Source: Heterohyrax brucei (Eukaryota; Chordata; Mammalia; Hyracoidea; Procaviidae). From it: a DNA stretch of 64,000 nucleotides. Location of the stretch: assembly GCA_028571685.1 (NCBI GenBank), contig CM053140.1:26083501-26147500 (forward strand). The letters run 5' to 3'. Numbering within the stretch: position 1 is the stretch's first letter; every line of letters begins with the position of its first letter. The notes under the pieces are model-generated. The model was not told the origin of the DNA and ran no database searches. It saw only the letters and a list, made by a program, of their open reading frames with translations. Position numbers and translations under genes: made by a program. Positions 36,201 through 50,400 of this stretch are shown here, piece by piece.

Positions 36201-39200
36201 TCTGAGGACCTCTCAGCTCATCCACAATAACTGGCACCAGCCCCTTCCTATGGTGGAAAGAACCCTGAGCCTGGCCCAGTGACTCTGCCTGCGGTCATGC
36301 CCGCCTTAGCATAGGTGGCACCTGTGATGAGGGAGCCCCTTTCCCAATCCCACCACATGAACCTTAAAAAGCAGGGATTTAAAAATTTCCAACCACGAAT
36401 TATATATCCTGCAAAACTGTCTCTCAAATATAACAGTGAAATTAAGACATTCTCAGATAAACAGAAGCTTAAGAGACTTCGCAAAAACCAAATCAAAATT
36501 ACAAGAAATACTGAAAGAAGCTCTTTGTTTAGAAAATCAGTCATATCAGATGTATACTCAATGATGCAATGCAGGACAGAGCATCTAGAGTCCTACTCAG
36601 TTAGGGAAGTCACAAAGCTCAATCAAAGCTAAAATATTAAAATAAGGGAAACAGAGATCTTATCATGTAAGCTACGACACCATCACACTATAAAGAGGAA
36701 TCTGTTACAGTAGTTACAGCCCCTTCAGATGGAGAGGAAGTTAAGGAGATATACAGAAGTTAAAGATTAGTTGAAACTTAGAACATTAACGAGGAACAAA
36801 GGGGTAGCCGCAAAGCAAACCAACACTACTACATATCAGAACAAGAAACATAATACAGGAATCTCAACAGACACAAAACCAACACTGAAAAGGATAAAAA
36901 GAAAATCTATAAAGAAGAATACTAAGTGGAACAAAGACAATGTCAACAACACAAAAATAAAAGCACCAAATGATAACACTAAATGCATATTTATCAGTAA
37001 TTACACTGAATGTAAATGGATTGAATGCTCCAATAAACAGACACAGAGGAACAGCCTGGATCAAAAACTACAATCTGTCTATATGTGGCTCACAAGAAAC
37101 ACACCTTAGACTCAAAGGCAAGAATAAATTGAAAATCAAAGGATAGAAAAATATATACAAAGTTAACAACATGAAAAGAAGAGCAGGACACGCAATATTA
37201 ACCTCAGATAAAATAGATTTTAAACTAAAACCCACCATTGTGGACAAGGATGGTCACTATTCATTGCTTAAAGGATCAATACATAAGGAGGATATGACAA
37301 TATTAAATATTTATGCACCCCAAATCAGCACAATGTATCAAACAAAAATGCTGACAACATTGAAAACTGGGACAGATCACTCCACAATAGTACTAGAAGA
37401 CTTCAGTACTCCACTCTCAGTAACGGAGAGATCATCCAGAAAGAAGTTCAGTAAAGATACCAAAGATCTTAAAGCAACAATCAACTAACTCAATCTCACA
37501 AACATTTAACCCGAAAGATAAGTACTCTTTTTCCAATGCACATGGAACATTCCCCAGAATAGACCACAGATTAGGCCATAAAGCAAGTCTCAACAAAATC
37601 CAAACCACTGAATTATTGCAAAGCATTTTCTCAGACCATAAGCCGTAAAAGTTAAAATCAACAGCAGAAAAAAACATAGGTAGAAATTCAAACTCATGGA
37701 AACTGAACAACACTTTGCTAAAAAATTTATCAGTTATACAAGAAATCAAAGATGCAATAAAGAAATTCATGGAATCAAAAGAGAATGAAAACACATCCTA
37801 CACAGAACCTATGTGATACAGCAAAAGCAGTGCTCAGAGGTCAATTTATTTCTATAAATGCACACATCTAATGTGTGAATGAAGAAAGGGCCCAAACCAA
37901 AGAATTAACCACACAGCTTGAACAACTAGAAAGAGAACAACAAAAGAACACCTCAGGCACCAGAAGAAAACAGATAAAAAAAATATATTAGAGCAGAATG
38001 AAACAAATTAGAGACTAGAAAAACAATTGAAAGAATTAACAAAACCAAAAGCTGGTTCTTGTGAAAAGATCAGCAAAATTGATAAACCATTGGCTACACC
38101 CACAAAAGAAAAACAGGAAACAAATAACCCGAATAATAAATGAAACAGGAGATGTCACAACAGACCCAAGTGAAATTAAAAGTGTAACAGAATACTACAA
38201 AAAACTGTACTCTTAACAGATTTGAGAATCTACAGGAAATGGGCAAATTACTAGACTCACATCACCTACCAAGATTATCACAAAGAGAAGTAGAACGATT
38301 TAATAAACCCATTATAAAAGAAGAGATTAAAAAAGTAATCAAAAAACTACCAACCAAAAAAAGTCCTGGCCCAGACCACTTCACCAGAGAATTCTACCAA
38401 AGCTTTAGAAAGGAGTTAATTCCAACACTACTAAAGCTATTTCACAACATAGAAAAGGGTGGAATATTTCCAAATTCATTCTAAGAAGCCAGCATAACCC
38501 TAATAACAAAGGCAGGGAAAGATGGTACGAAAAAAGAAAATTACAGACCTGTATCAGTCATGAACCTAGATGTAACAATCTTCAATGAAACCCTAGCCAA
38601 AAGAATTCAACAACATATCAAAAAAATAATTTATCATGACCAAGTTGGATTCATACCAGGGATGCAAGGCTGGTTCGACATCAGGAAAGCAATTAATGTA
38701 ATCAACCACACAAACAGCACAAAGGTTAAGAATCATCTTATTTTGTCAATTGATGCAGAAAAGGCATTTGACAAAGTCTAACACCCATTCATGTTAAAAA
38801 TTCTCAGCAAAATAGGAAGGAAAATTCCCCAATGTTAGCAGCTGACTGCTAACATCATCCTGAATAGACTGAGACTGGAACAACTCCCCCCTGAGAACAG
38901 GAACTAGACAACAATGCCCACCGTCACCACTTCTATTCAACATTCTGCTGGAGGTTTTGGCCACAGCAATGAGACAAGACAAAGAAATAAAGGGCATCCA
39001 CATCGGTAAAGAAGTAAAAATATCCCTATTTGCAGATGATATGATTATATATACAGAGACCCCTAAAAAACCCGTAAGTAAACTACTGGAACTAATAGAA
39101 GAGTTCAGCAAGGTATCGGGATATAAGATAAACATAAATAAATCAGCAGGATTTTTTTACACCAACAAAGAGATCATCAAAGAGGAAATCACCAAATCAA

Positions 39201-42200
39201 TATCATACGCTATAGCCCCAAAGAAGATAAAATACCTAGGAATAAATCTAGAGAGAGAAATAAAAGATCTATACAGAGAAGATTACAAGGCCCTACTGGG
39301 AGAAACCAAGAGACTTACGTAAGTTGAGAAATCTTCCTTACTCACAGATAGGAAGACTTAACATCATCGAAATGTCTATTCTACCCAAGTCAATCTACAT
39401 ACACAACGCAATCCCTATACAAATTCCAGTGTCCTTTTTGATGAGGTAGAGAAATAAATCACCAACTTTGCTTAGAAAGGGAAGAAATCCCAGATTAATA
39501 AAGCACTACTAACAAGGAACACAGTGGGAGGCCTCACATTATCCGACCTTAGAACCTACTGCACTGCCACAGTAGTGAAAACAGCCTGGTACTAATACAA
39601 AAACAGACATACAGATCAATGGAACAGAGTAGATACTCCAGAAATATCACCATCCTCCAACGAACGGCTGATATTTGACAGATGCCCAAAGGTTGTAAAC
39701 TGGGGTAAAAATAGTCTCTTTAACAAATGGTGTTGGTGAAATTGTATATCCATCCACTTTCCTGTTTTTAATAAACTTACATTAACCCATTTCCATATCT
39801 GTCACATTCTGTGACATTCCCAAATGATCTGTGATGGGGTCCGTGCTAGTTTCAGACCTGAGGGATGGAGCTGACATCCACGTACCTTTGTAACTGCGCA
39901 ATCTCCTGACTGATGTCATCCAGCTCCTTCACACCTGTGAACTCCCCTGAACCCAGGGAGGCTGAACTGTCCTGGGACCAAATGCAAACAGGACACTAAG
40001 GTTAGCAAGGTGACAAGACCTTGGAGCAGGGGCAAAGCCCAATACAAGTCTGGGTGGCCAGGGGTCTGTAGTGGGGAGCCCACCCATCAAAGAGACACGC
40101 CATCAGGGCAGACTCCCACAGGGAGCCTTCTGGCTGGGAACCCTCCCACAAGATGCCCACCTTCTGCAGCCTTTCCATCGGGGCACCCTCCCATGGGGAG
40201 CACCCCCATCCTGTAGCTGGCTGCCTCATAGACCACTAGTGCCCTCTGGCGGCAGGTGTGGGAAAAGCATGCACACAGAGGAGGGCTACTCACCGGGACT
40301 GGGGTGCCTCTCTCTGAGGGTGGGACCATGTCCGGTGAGAGGACTTGCGGGGGATCAAGGCCTTTACTGACCTTCTGCTGAATGAAATACATAGCTAATG
40401 CGAACTGTTCTTTGCTTAACTTCCCCATCTGCCTTGTGTCAGCCAGGGCCCTGGAGAGACGGGAGGACACACATTACACATCACAGACAGACGACCCACC
40501 ACCCACTGCAAGCACACTGCCACATCTACACACACAGTCTAGTGGAGGGTGTTGCTTCTACACGCAGTATCTGTGGACTGTGGGCCCTGGGCACTCTACC
40601 CCCGCAGGTACCAGAGTGCCCAACCCCTCCAAGTGCCCAAGGATCCCTCACTCAGCTGGATCAGGAGGAGGCAGCCAGAATGCCCTTCCAGGCCAAAGTG
40701 CAGCCCCTGGGCAAGATTTCTCAGTTGGGGGAAACGCAACCAGCGTGGCTTGCTTCCCTGTGTGGACCAAATGTGTGTAGTGCTTCCAGTACATTCCATG
40801 TCCGGTGGGGACAGTCTGCTCCACAAGCCAGTGCCAGAGCAAGAAGCCCACAGCTGAGGTACTTGGCCAAGTTTGCAGCTACAGCTTCAGTGTTTGAGTA
40901 GGGGCTGTGGGGGGGTGACGGGGGGTCTATTCGGGGGCAGTGGGGAACAGAATGATAGGAAGGCAACAGGAATATAGAAAAATTAAGGTGACGTGGGGAC
41001 AACATAGGACCATATGAGGTTGATGGGGGAATTATCAGATAGGGACCACATAGGGTGATGTGGGGACAAGGTGGTCCTGGCACGGACCAGCCACTCAGCA
41101 GCATGCTGGATTTCACTGTTTACAGGTAATCAGATGGAAACTCTCTCCTTCCAACTCCCGTAGCAGGCCCCTTCAGACCAGAGAGCTCTGTGGAAAAAGC
41201 GAGAACCTGACTTGCTGTGTTGGTGAGAGCCGCCACCGAGTCAGCCTGACTCACGGTGACCCCATGTGCAGTGGGCCAGAAATGCTGCCCTGTCCTGCGC
41301 CACTCCTACCATCAGCTGGGGACGGGACCACTGTGTCCCAGAGGGGTTTCACTGGCTGATTTTCTGAAGTCGACACCCAGGCCTTTCTTCCCAGTCCGTC
41401 TTCGGCAGTGCCTCTGAACCCTGTGCAGCACTGTTACAAGAAGCCAGCCTCCACTGGCCAGCGGTGGTGGCTGCATGAGGCGCACTGTCTGGGAATGAAT
41501 CCAGACTCCTACATGGAAAGCAGGGATTCTACCCGTGAACCACCAGTGCTCCCAGAAGCTGACTTTACCACACTACTCAGTTACCCTACAAAGTCAGCCC
41601 TGAAGGAAAGGAGGGTGAGGCCACCCAGGTCCTCGGCACGTTCTGGGGGCAGCCTGAGTCCTGCACATGGCTCACCCTCCCTGGGAGCCAAGTCACTGAC
41701 TTCCAGGAAGTGGCCTCTACAGGGAGGTGGCCACAGTCCGGACTGCTGGGTACAGGAATGTCAAAGCCTTTCGCTACTATGCCCCCAGCCAATGGGGCCA
41801 AGACCCTGCACCCCCACTGACTGAGGACTGGCCCTAGCTCTCTACACTGACCATCAGAAAACTCTCTGGAAGTGGTCGGAGGGCCCTGCTGGGGAGGGGC
41901 TATGGGACAGATGTACATGGAACACAACTGCCCACCTTTGCCATGGCACTGACCCGGTCCTCTTGAACAGGACACTCACGTCATTCACAGCCCCTACAGT
42001 GGCTCCCCATGCCCCCGTTCAGCACCACCCAACCGCATGCCCGTCCATACTCACCAGATGTGTGCCAGCAGGCTCTGGGTGAGTCCTGAGTGCATGAAGA
42101 TGTCCTTCACCTCCTGGCCACTCACGTAGCCATCCAGGTCCAGGTCTGTCTTCAGGAAGATCTCATCAAAGCGCATCTTGTCAGCCACAGGCACCACCCA

Positions 42201-44372
42201 GCTCACGGCAGGCTGCAGGGGACACGCACCAGGGTCGGTCCCAGAGCGTTATAACCACAACCCACCTCTGTACCAGCAGCAAAGCCCCCTACCCTCTCCT
42301 GCACTTCAAAGGGAGGCAGACACCCGTTGGCCTACCCACCACAGCCCTTCCATCCCCGCCTGTGGGGCACAAACGGCAGCCCCAATCTCCTTCTGGGAGA
42401 CTGAGGCACTCAGGGAGACCCAACCATCCTCTAGGAGCTTGGTCCAGTTCTTGTGCCCATGACTCCAGCAGCTGACCCTGCCATGGGTAGGGAGACGCAC
42501 TCTTCACCCCACTCACAGCCACTGATAAAATCGGTCTACTCGGGGGATCTGAGTAAGTGTCCCTGGGACTGGAGGGAGCCTGGATGTCACCAGGGAGGGC
42601 TTACGAGCGCTGGTCTACCTGAGGGAGCCTTCAGGGGCTGGCACTACTTGCTCCCTCAGCTCTACTGAGCTCACCTGTGACACTGAATGTAAAGCTCAGC
42701 AAGGTGCTACTGGTGAACATCGACAGCTCCTAAAGGTGCTCACTGTACCCCTGTCTCCAGCCCTGGAACCACTAGCCCCGACTGCCTCCCTCTTGCTCTG
42801 ACAGCACACCAGTGTGGCTGCCCGCCTACCTCAGACGTTACCTAGCTGGTCTACAGGAGCAGCCCCCTACGGCCCCTTCCCAGTAGCCCCAGCAGATGCA
42901 GTGGGTGGCTAGTGGACGTGCCGACTGGGCCACCTGTGACCAGGTGTGAACTCTGTCAGTCTTAACCCCCACCCAGCCACGGTGACAATGGGAACTACAG
43001 CTGCCACCCAGCACCACGGCCAAGCTGCCTTGATCCTCTCTGGCCCCCTCCTACCCCGCAGGGTCCTGGAGAAGGCATCTGCCTCGCTGATACTCTACAC
43101 ACATTGCTTGCTCTCAAGAAAGCACCATCTGCCTGTGTGTAGCTCATCATCCCTTCCATCGCCACAGGACAGGACATCTGCCAGGTGGCCTTTCTCTTGT
43201 CACAACCAACCACCACTGCTTTGCCTCTGAAGCCACAAAGCAAGCAGAACTAACACAGGATCCCTGAGGAGACTCGTTCTCACCTTCCTGCCCACTCTAT
43301 TGGTGACACCCCACGGGTCAGAGTAGGCCTGTGCTCCTCAGGGTGTTAAACAGCTAATGTTTCAGAAACAGACCACCAGGCCTTTATTCTGACGCACCTC
43401 TGGGTAGACTCAAACCTCCAATCTTTCAGTTAGCACCTGAAACTATCCAACACCTGCACCGAGGGGCCCTCAGACAACACAACTGCTGTGAGCAGCACCT
43501 GCATGTGCACATGAGCAAGCAAGACGTGCATCCCAATGTTTGGGCTCCCCGTCACGCTGTGCCCTGCACTCAGGGACTGCTGCTCTGGGGAGCTATTGGA
43601 CAGGCGCTGTACCTGGGCCTGTTTGACACCATGCTTGGGAGACAGGCTGCCAGTGCTGTTGAGGCTGCTGACGCTGCCGTGGGACGGCGTGGAACGGAGA
43701 CTGTCCCGCGGCGGGGGGCTGGCAGGCAGCACAGGCACAGCACCCGGGAACATCGTCTTCTTCCTCTTGGCAGGGGGAACGAGGGAGGGGGGCAGGACAG
43801 CTGGCACCGGCTCCTTCTCGAGTGCACGGTACACCAGGTGCATGGCCTGGGGATAGACAAGACACAGTCGGGGGAGTGGCAGGTGTAGTATCCTCCCTCG
43901 CCCCCCACTCCTACCTTTGCTCCACAGAAGCACTACCCTGCGTGAGTGGAGAGCGCACCCCAGACACACTCATGAGATGGGCATGCCACAGAACAGCCAT
44001 GGCGCCTCAACGTGTCAGTACCACAAGATCTGAACAGACCAAGGAGCAACTCAGGGTTACAGGGTACTGAGGGGCAAGTGACAGAAGGTCACACATGAGG
44101 CTGATTTTCTTTGCCACCATGAAATACGGGGGCCAGTTGGCTAAAGCTGAATAATATCCTTGGCTGATGATGGTATGTGTCAATTCTAATTTTCTGTTTT
44201 GAATGACACTGCTAATTCCTTGACCTTGTGTTCTGTACAACTGCATAGAACTGTGTGAACCACTTATGCAAGAGAATCGCTTATTTCAGGAGATAAACCC
44301 CGAAGTATTTCAGGATAAAAAGGTATCACATTGTGTCTGCAAATTGTTCTCATTGGCGCAGTGGGAAAGCTG

Positions 44373-44407
<35 letters not shown>

Positions 44408-47400
44408 CACACAGGCATCCACACAGATACATGGAGAGACAGAGAGGGAGGGACAGATGGTGGAAGGAGAAGAATAAAGTAATCAGTAAAGAATGACACT
44501 TGGGACTGTGGATAGCACTGGGGACTATGGGTGAACGGCACTGAATAGAATCCTTTTACTATAGGAACCTCTCTTCTCTTGGAAATGATGTCAAAATAAA
44601 CAGTCTGAAGATCAGAGAAACCACCTAAGAGAACACCCAGAAGTACCCTCCCTCCTGACTGCACGTGCCCTTGGCGGGCAGGAGGGGTAGAGGGGCAGGT
44701 GTCCCAGCAGGTGCCTACCACAGCAAATTCATCTCTGTCCAGATGCCCGTCCTTGTCAATGTCACTGAGATCCCAGACCTGCAAGGCAGAGATCAGTGGG
44801 CTTACGGGAGAAAAAAGAGCTGCCATTCTCAGGGTCCACAGAGTCCACTGGGGCTGGGACAGGCCACAACTTGTATCTGACAGCTCAGCTATAGGTGTCC
44901 CCAGAGACCCTTATCTGACAACAGTCTCACCCTCAGGGCCCATGAACGATATGATGCTCCCTTTCTCCAATAAATGATCATGACTGAGACCATGTCCCAG
45001 GCCGACTTTACACCTCCCTGGTTTTGCCTTTACTTTCTTATAAAAAACAAAGAAATGAATTTGCTGCCATCAAGCAGATTCCAACTCACAGCAACTCCAA
45101 ATTACAGAGCAGAACTGTGCCCCACGGGGTCTTCCTGACTATAATCTTCACGAAAGCCAGGACTTTCTTCCACGCTGCTACTGCACAGGTTCGCACTGCC
45201 AACCTTTAGGTCAGCAGGCAATCACAGACTGCTTGCGCCACCTGGGAACCTGACTGCTGTAGCCTCAACCCCCAAAACTAACCCACTGCTGTCAAGTTGG
45301 TTCCAACTCACAGCAACCCCACGAGGCAGAGTGGAACTGCTGTGCAGGGTTTCCAAGGAGCGCCCGGTGGATTCCGACTGCTGACCTTTTGCTCAGCAGC
45401 TGCAGCGCTCAACCACCATGCCACCAGGGCTCCTACTGTCTCACCAAAAGAAAAAACTAAAAAAAACCCTGTTGTCATCAAGCTAATTCCAACTGATAGC
45501 GACCCTACAGGACAGAGTAGAACTGCCCCATAGAGTATCCGAGGAGTGGTGGACTCAAACTGCTGACCAAAGGGTTCCATTGTCTTACTACAGGTCTTCA
45601 ATAGGACAGATGGTCTTGATTTTGGCACAGGTGTTGCTGTGAACACAGGCCCAACACAAACCCACAAAAGCTGCTCCTGATCTCTCAGATACAGTGGGCA
45701 GGGCTGTGGGCACATCTCCCTTGACGGTGAATGACCCAGCAATGACCCTGGTGGGACAGAGGCTGTTCTGAGGCCAGGTGGGTTGGTACTGCCTCAGTGG
45801 TTCTGTGCTGGCTCCCTAATCTGCATCTGGCCATCTGGGATGCATGTCTGCTTGCTGCAGACAACAGTGGACACATCCACTAGGGACATTCCATACCTTA
45901 ACCAATCACCAGCGACTAGAACCCACCAACACCGCTCCATCAGATCCTCCTCTCCAGCTCTGCCACCCCCTGGAGGCTCATATCCCCCAGGCAACCACCA
46001 GGCCTGCCCCTTTGGTTACCTTGGGGACTCTCAGGTCTCATGGCCAATTTGTGCCCCCAGCTGACACCACCCAAGACAGCCCAGCCCCCAGCCTGCAAGT
46101 GTTCCAGGGTCAGAGAAGAGCAGCAGGGCAGAGGGTGACAGGAACAGACCCACACACTCACTCGGCCCAGGACGTCTAGGGGCAGCTTGGAGTTCATTAG
46201 GACGGGCTTGACCTTGTCCCCGGACAGCAGACCATTTATGGGCAAAAGGCTTTCAAAGATGCCATCAAATTTTGCTTTTTCTTCTACCTGGTTGGGAAGA
46301 AGCAGCCATGTAAGTCAAGTGCCTACATGGGTATCACAGTGAGTGGCCACAAGGCTGTGTGAGGTGGCGCTGGGGTGCCCACTTCCCTCTCTGAAGGCAC
46401 AGGATCACCATGGCAGGCTTGGACACTTCGCTGCAGGAGTGAACTTATACACTGCATGATTCACAGTTTGGGACATTCAGGAAAAGGTGGAACTACAGGG
46501 ACAGTGACAAGATCAGTGGTTGTCAGGTGTTTGGAGGAGGAGGGATAAATGGGGAACACCAGGGCACTTTCAGTGTAGGGAAACTATTCTGTATGACAGT
46601 GTAGCGACGGACACGTAAAACCAAAACCAAACTCGCTTGCCGTGTCAGCTCTGAGTCATGGTGACCCCATGTGACAGCAGAATGGTGCCATAGGGCATTC
46701 TTGGCTGTACTCTTTAGGGGAGCAGATCATCAAGATGCCTTACCTCTACAGCACCTCTAGGTAGGTTCAAACTGCTAACCTTCAGGTGTACAACACAGAG
46801 TGGTCCCAAAGCTAAAGCATGGACTTCAGCTCATGATAATGCTCTATCAAGACTGGCTGATCAATTACAACAAATGTACCACACTAACGCATGACATTAG
46901 TAACAAGAGGGGTCCCAGAGGGGTGCAAGGGTCCTGGTGACACAATGTTGCACGCTCCACTGCTAACTGAAACGTCGGCAGTTCAAAACCACCAGCTGCC
47001 CCACAAGCAAAAAGAACTGGTGATCTGCTTCCATAAAGATAACAGCCTTGGAAAGCCCACGGGGCAGTTCTGCTCTGACTTACAGGGTTGTTGTGGTCAG
47101 AAGTGACTCCAAAGAACTCAGCAACAACTGCACGGTGCAGCATCAGCCAACACACTCAATGCTAACTGAGAGGTTCGGGGTTCATCCTCACCCAGACACA
47201 CCTTGACCTGGAGATCTGCTTCTGAAAAACCAGCCACTGAAAACCTGACGGCACCAGTTCTACTCAGACACACGTGGGGTTGCCAGAGGTCACTCCTGGT
47301 GTTTTGGTTTTAAAAAGTAGGAGCAGCAGTGTGCAAAAAACGAAGTGGGTAAATGGGAGCGCTATACTTGCTGTGTAAATTTGCCCCACCTGATACTTCT

Positions 47401-50400
47401 CTAAAACATAGTATCTATTTTTTAAAAAAGTGAATTTATGCTGTGATCAAAACAACTCCGTAGTGTGGACCCAGAGTGCAAAGGTAATGAAGGAGAGCTG
47501 GTCGCGGAGCCTTACCCTCCACCTCGAATGCTGCCCAGTGGAGCAGGGCCAGTGGTGTCTCTGCAGGGGGCTGAGGCTACTCTACCCACCTCCCAGGAGG
47601 GAGCAAGTGAGGACAAGACAAGGACAAAGTTGAATGCATGTCAGAGCTAAACCTAGACATGAATATATAAGCAAAAATGTGCAGAATTACATATAAATAT
47701 AAGCCAAAGAGTGTAGCACTTAACTATCAAGCCCAGCTTTCAACCATGGTGTCTTCTGGGCCTAACAATACCAAAGTAACCCCAAACCAAACCTGCCAAA
47801 CCTGCTGCCAGTGAGTAGATTCCAACTCATGAAGACCCTGTATGTTACAGAGGGGAACTGTGCTCTATGGGGTTTTCTTGGCTGCAATCTTAAGGAAAGC
47901 AGTTCACCTCCCTTTCTTCTGCAGTGCAGTTGGTTATGGGTTCAAATGACCAACTTTTAGGTCAGTAGCTGCACCCAAACCATTTGTGCCACCCACCCAC
48001 GGACCCAACAATACAAAAAAAAAAATCACTGAAAAAAAAGTTTCCTGTGAACACAGAGCAGTAAATACAGGGTGGGCAGCTATTGCTGTCCTGAAACAAA
48101 GACGGCAGGAGAGCACTAAAGGGACAACGGGAAGGACCAGCCACAGCATCCTGTTTGCTCATCACAGAGCACAGCGCACTCTCCTGCAGAAACAATGCTC
48201 TTAGACAGCAGAACCAGAAACAGCAGGGACAGATCACCCAGTAAGCAAGGTGAAGCGCAAGCTTACTTGTGCTGACCTACTAATCTGTAGTGAAACTGGT
48301 CAGCTGCTCTGTCAGGGATCATAATTTTCAAGAGAGGCTTTTGTTCTGTAGGAATGTGCTGTGGGGTTGAGACAGAGACAGATGCCCACTAAACCAAAAC
48401 CGCAATCTTTGATGCGGTGAAAAAAATGTGAAACTGTTCACTACAGACGATCTGGTAAGCAAGGTAAGCACTATGCTTACCTTCCCTATTGGGGAATTTG
48501 CCGCTGTACTCAGCACGCCGTGACAACACAGTGCCCTGTTTGAGGGTGAAGAAAGCAACCCTGAGGCCAGAGACAAGCTGACAAGCAGAGCCACCCTTCC
48601 ACTCACCACCACCCCTGCTCAGTGACTGCAAGCTCAGAGAAGCCAAACGCTGCATCTGTCCTGGGGGTCTGGGGTTCCTCACTCCAAGCTGTTGAGTCTT
48701 GCTGACTCAAGGGCTTCCAGGAATGTACATGGGTGAAAAGAGCATTTGGTGTGTGTTTTTTTCATCCTCTATCTATGAGTGGAATGTAAAACCTCTCTTT
48801 AAAACTGTACTCCAGTTACAGCACTTACTCCGCACTCCCCAGCTTCCCTGACATCACCCACACGACTTACGACTTCAGTCATAAGTCTTCAGTCATGTCC
48901 TTTTAGTTGCTTTAGCTGCTGTTGAGTCAGCCCTGAACTCATGATGGTCCCATGACTATTGGAATGAAAGCTGTCCAATCCTATGCCAATACGCCACTGT
49001 GATCCATAGGGTTTTCATGGGTTGGTTTTTCAGAAGCAGATTGCCAGGCCTTGCTTCCTAGTCTGTTTTAGTCTGGAAAATTCTTCTGAAATCTGTTGGG
49101 TATCATGGCAACACACAAGTCTCCACTGACAGATGGGTGGTGGCTGGGCATGAGGCGCACTGGCCAGGCATCAAACCCAGGTCTCCTGGTGTGGCTGGTG
49201 AGACCTCTACCAATGAGCCATCACTGCAGATGTCATTTCATAGCATGACTGTCATTAATGTCAACATTTACGCCACACAAAAAGGAGACAACATGAAAAC
49301 CTCCTTCCATCTCATCTTAAAAGAAGTCTCGTATTATCTGGGGACACATTTCCATGCCCGCACCTGTTTCCACCGGGGCAGTGACTTGGGAGTGCAGTGA
49401 CTGTAGTGACCTGGAGACACTGCTCCTTTTTCTCCTCCTAGAAACAGCGGTGAATCTGTCTAGCCCCATCCTCTGCCTTAGGCTGTTCAAAGAGGAATGA
49501 GCACATCAGAAAAGAAAGAACATTAACATGCAAATTGGCTAGAAATTAAAAAAAATGAGACCTTGAGAGATCTTCACACTTGCAAGTTCTCACGCTTTCC
49601 TCTGCTACTTGATTAACAGCAGGCAGTGGTGGCACAATGGTAGGATGCTCACCTTCAGTGTGGGAGACTTGGGTTCGATTCCTAGCCCATGTGCCTAACA
49701 CACGGCCACTATGTCTGTCCACGGACGATTCTGTGCTGCTACGAAGATGAACAGGTTTCCAAGAAACTTCCCAGACTAAGATGAGCGATGAAGAAAAGCC
49801 TGACAAGCTACTTCCAAAAATCAACCGCTCAAAACCGTATGGATCACAACAGTTCCATCTGCAACTGACCGTGGGCATGGTGTGGGATGGGACAACGTTT
49901 TGTTCTGTTGTGCCATGCGGTCACCATGAGTCAGGCATTGACTCAATGACAGCTGTCAACAGCAACAATCCCAATTAACAGGAAAACTACAAAAAGAGAC
50001 CTAAAAACACACAACTTAAACTACAGGTTCTTAAGAATCCAACTTCCAAACTGTAGTTCACTGCCCTTGCAGTGGACATACAATCACAGAAAAAGTCCAT
50101 GACCTCCGAAGGAGATTTCAGTCTGAAAAAGCACTTTGTGAGAATCTGGCCGCCCTTCACACTGACGCAGAACAGGCGACACACTCCTCCTACGGAACAT
50201 TTCTCAGTGACATTCCTCGCAGCCCACACAACCCCACGAGGGGGACAGCAGGGGTCTTCCCATCATCCACTTACCCTCACGGCCCAGTGGGCTTCAGCAG
50301 CAGGTGCGGCAGCTGTCAGCGGGCTGCTGGTGTCATGCTGAAAAGAAAAGGGACCGGGGCTGTTCCTGCAGTAGAGCTAAATGACAGGAACACGTGTTTA

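Noticed and set aside
49630-49705. Possible tRNA-Gly gene
   Set aside because: A and B boxes are recognisable but the stems are diverged, and the same head with the same body recurs at 59466 and in reverse at 41226, 48905 and 54492. It is a SINE head.
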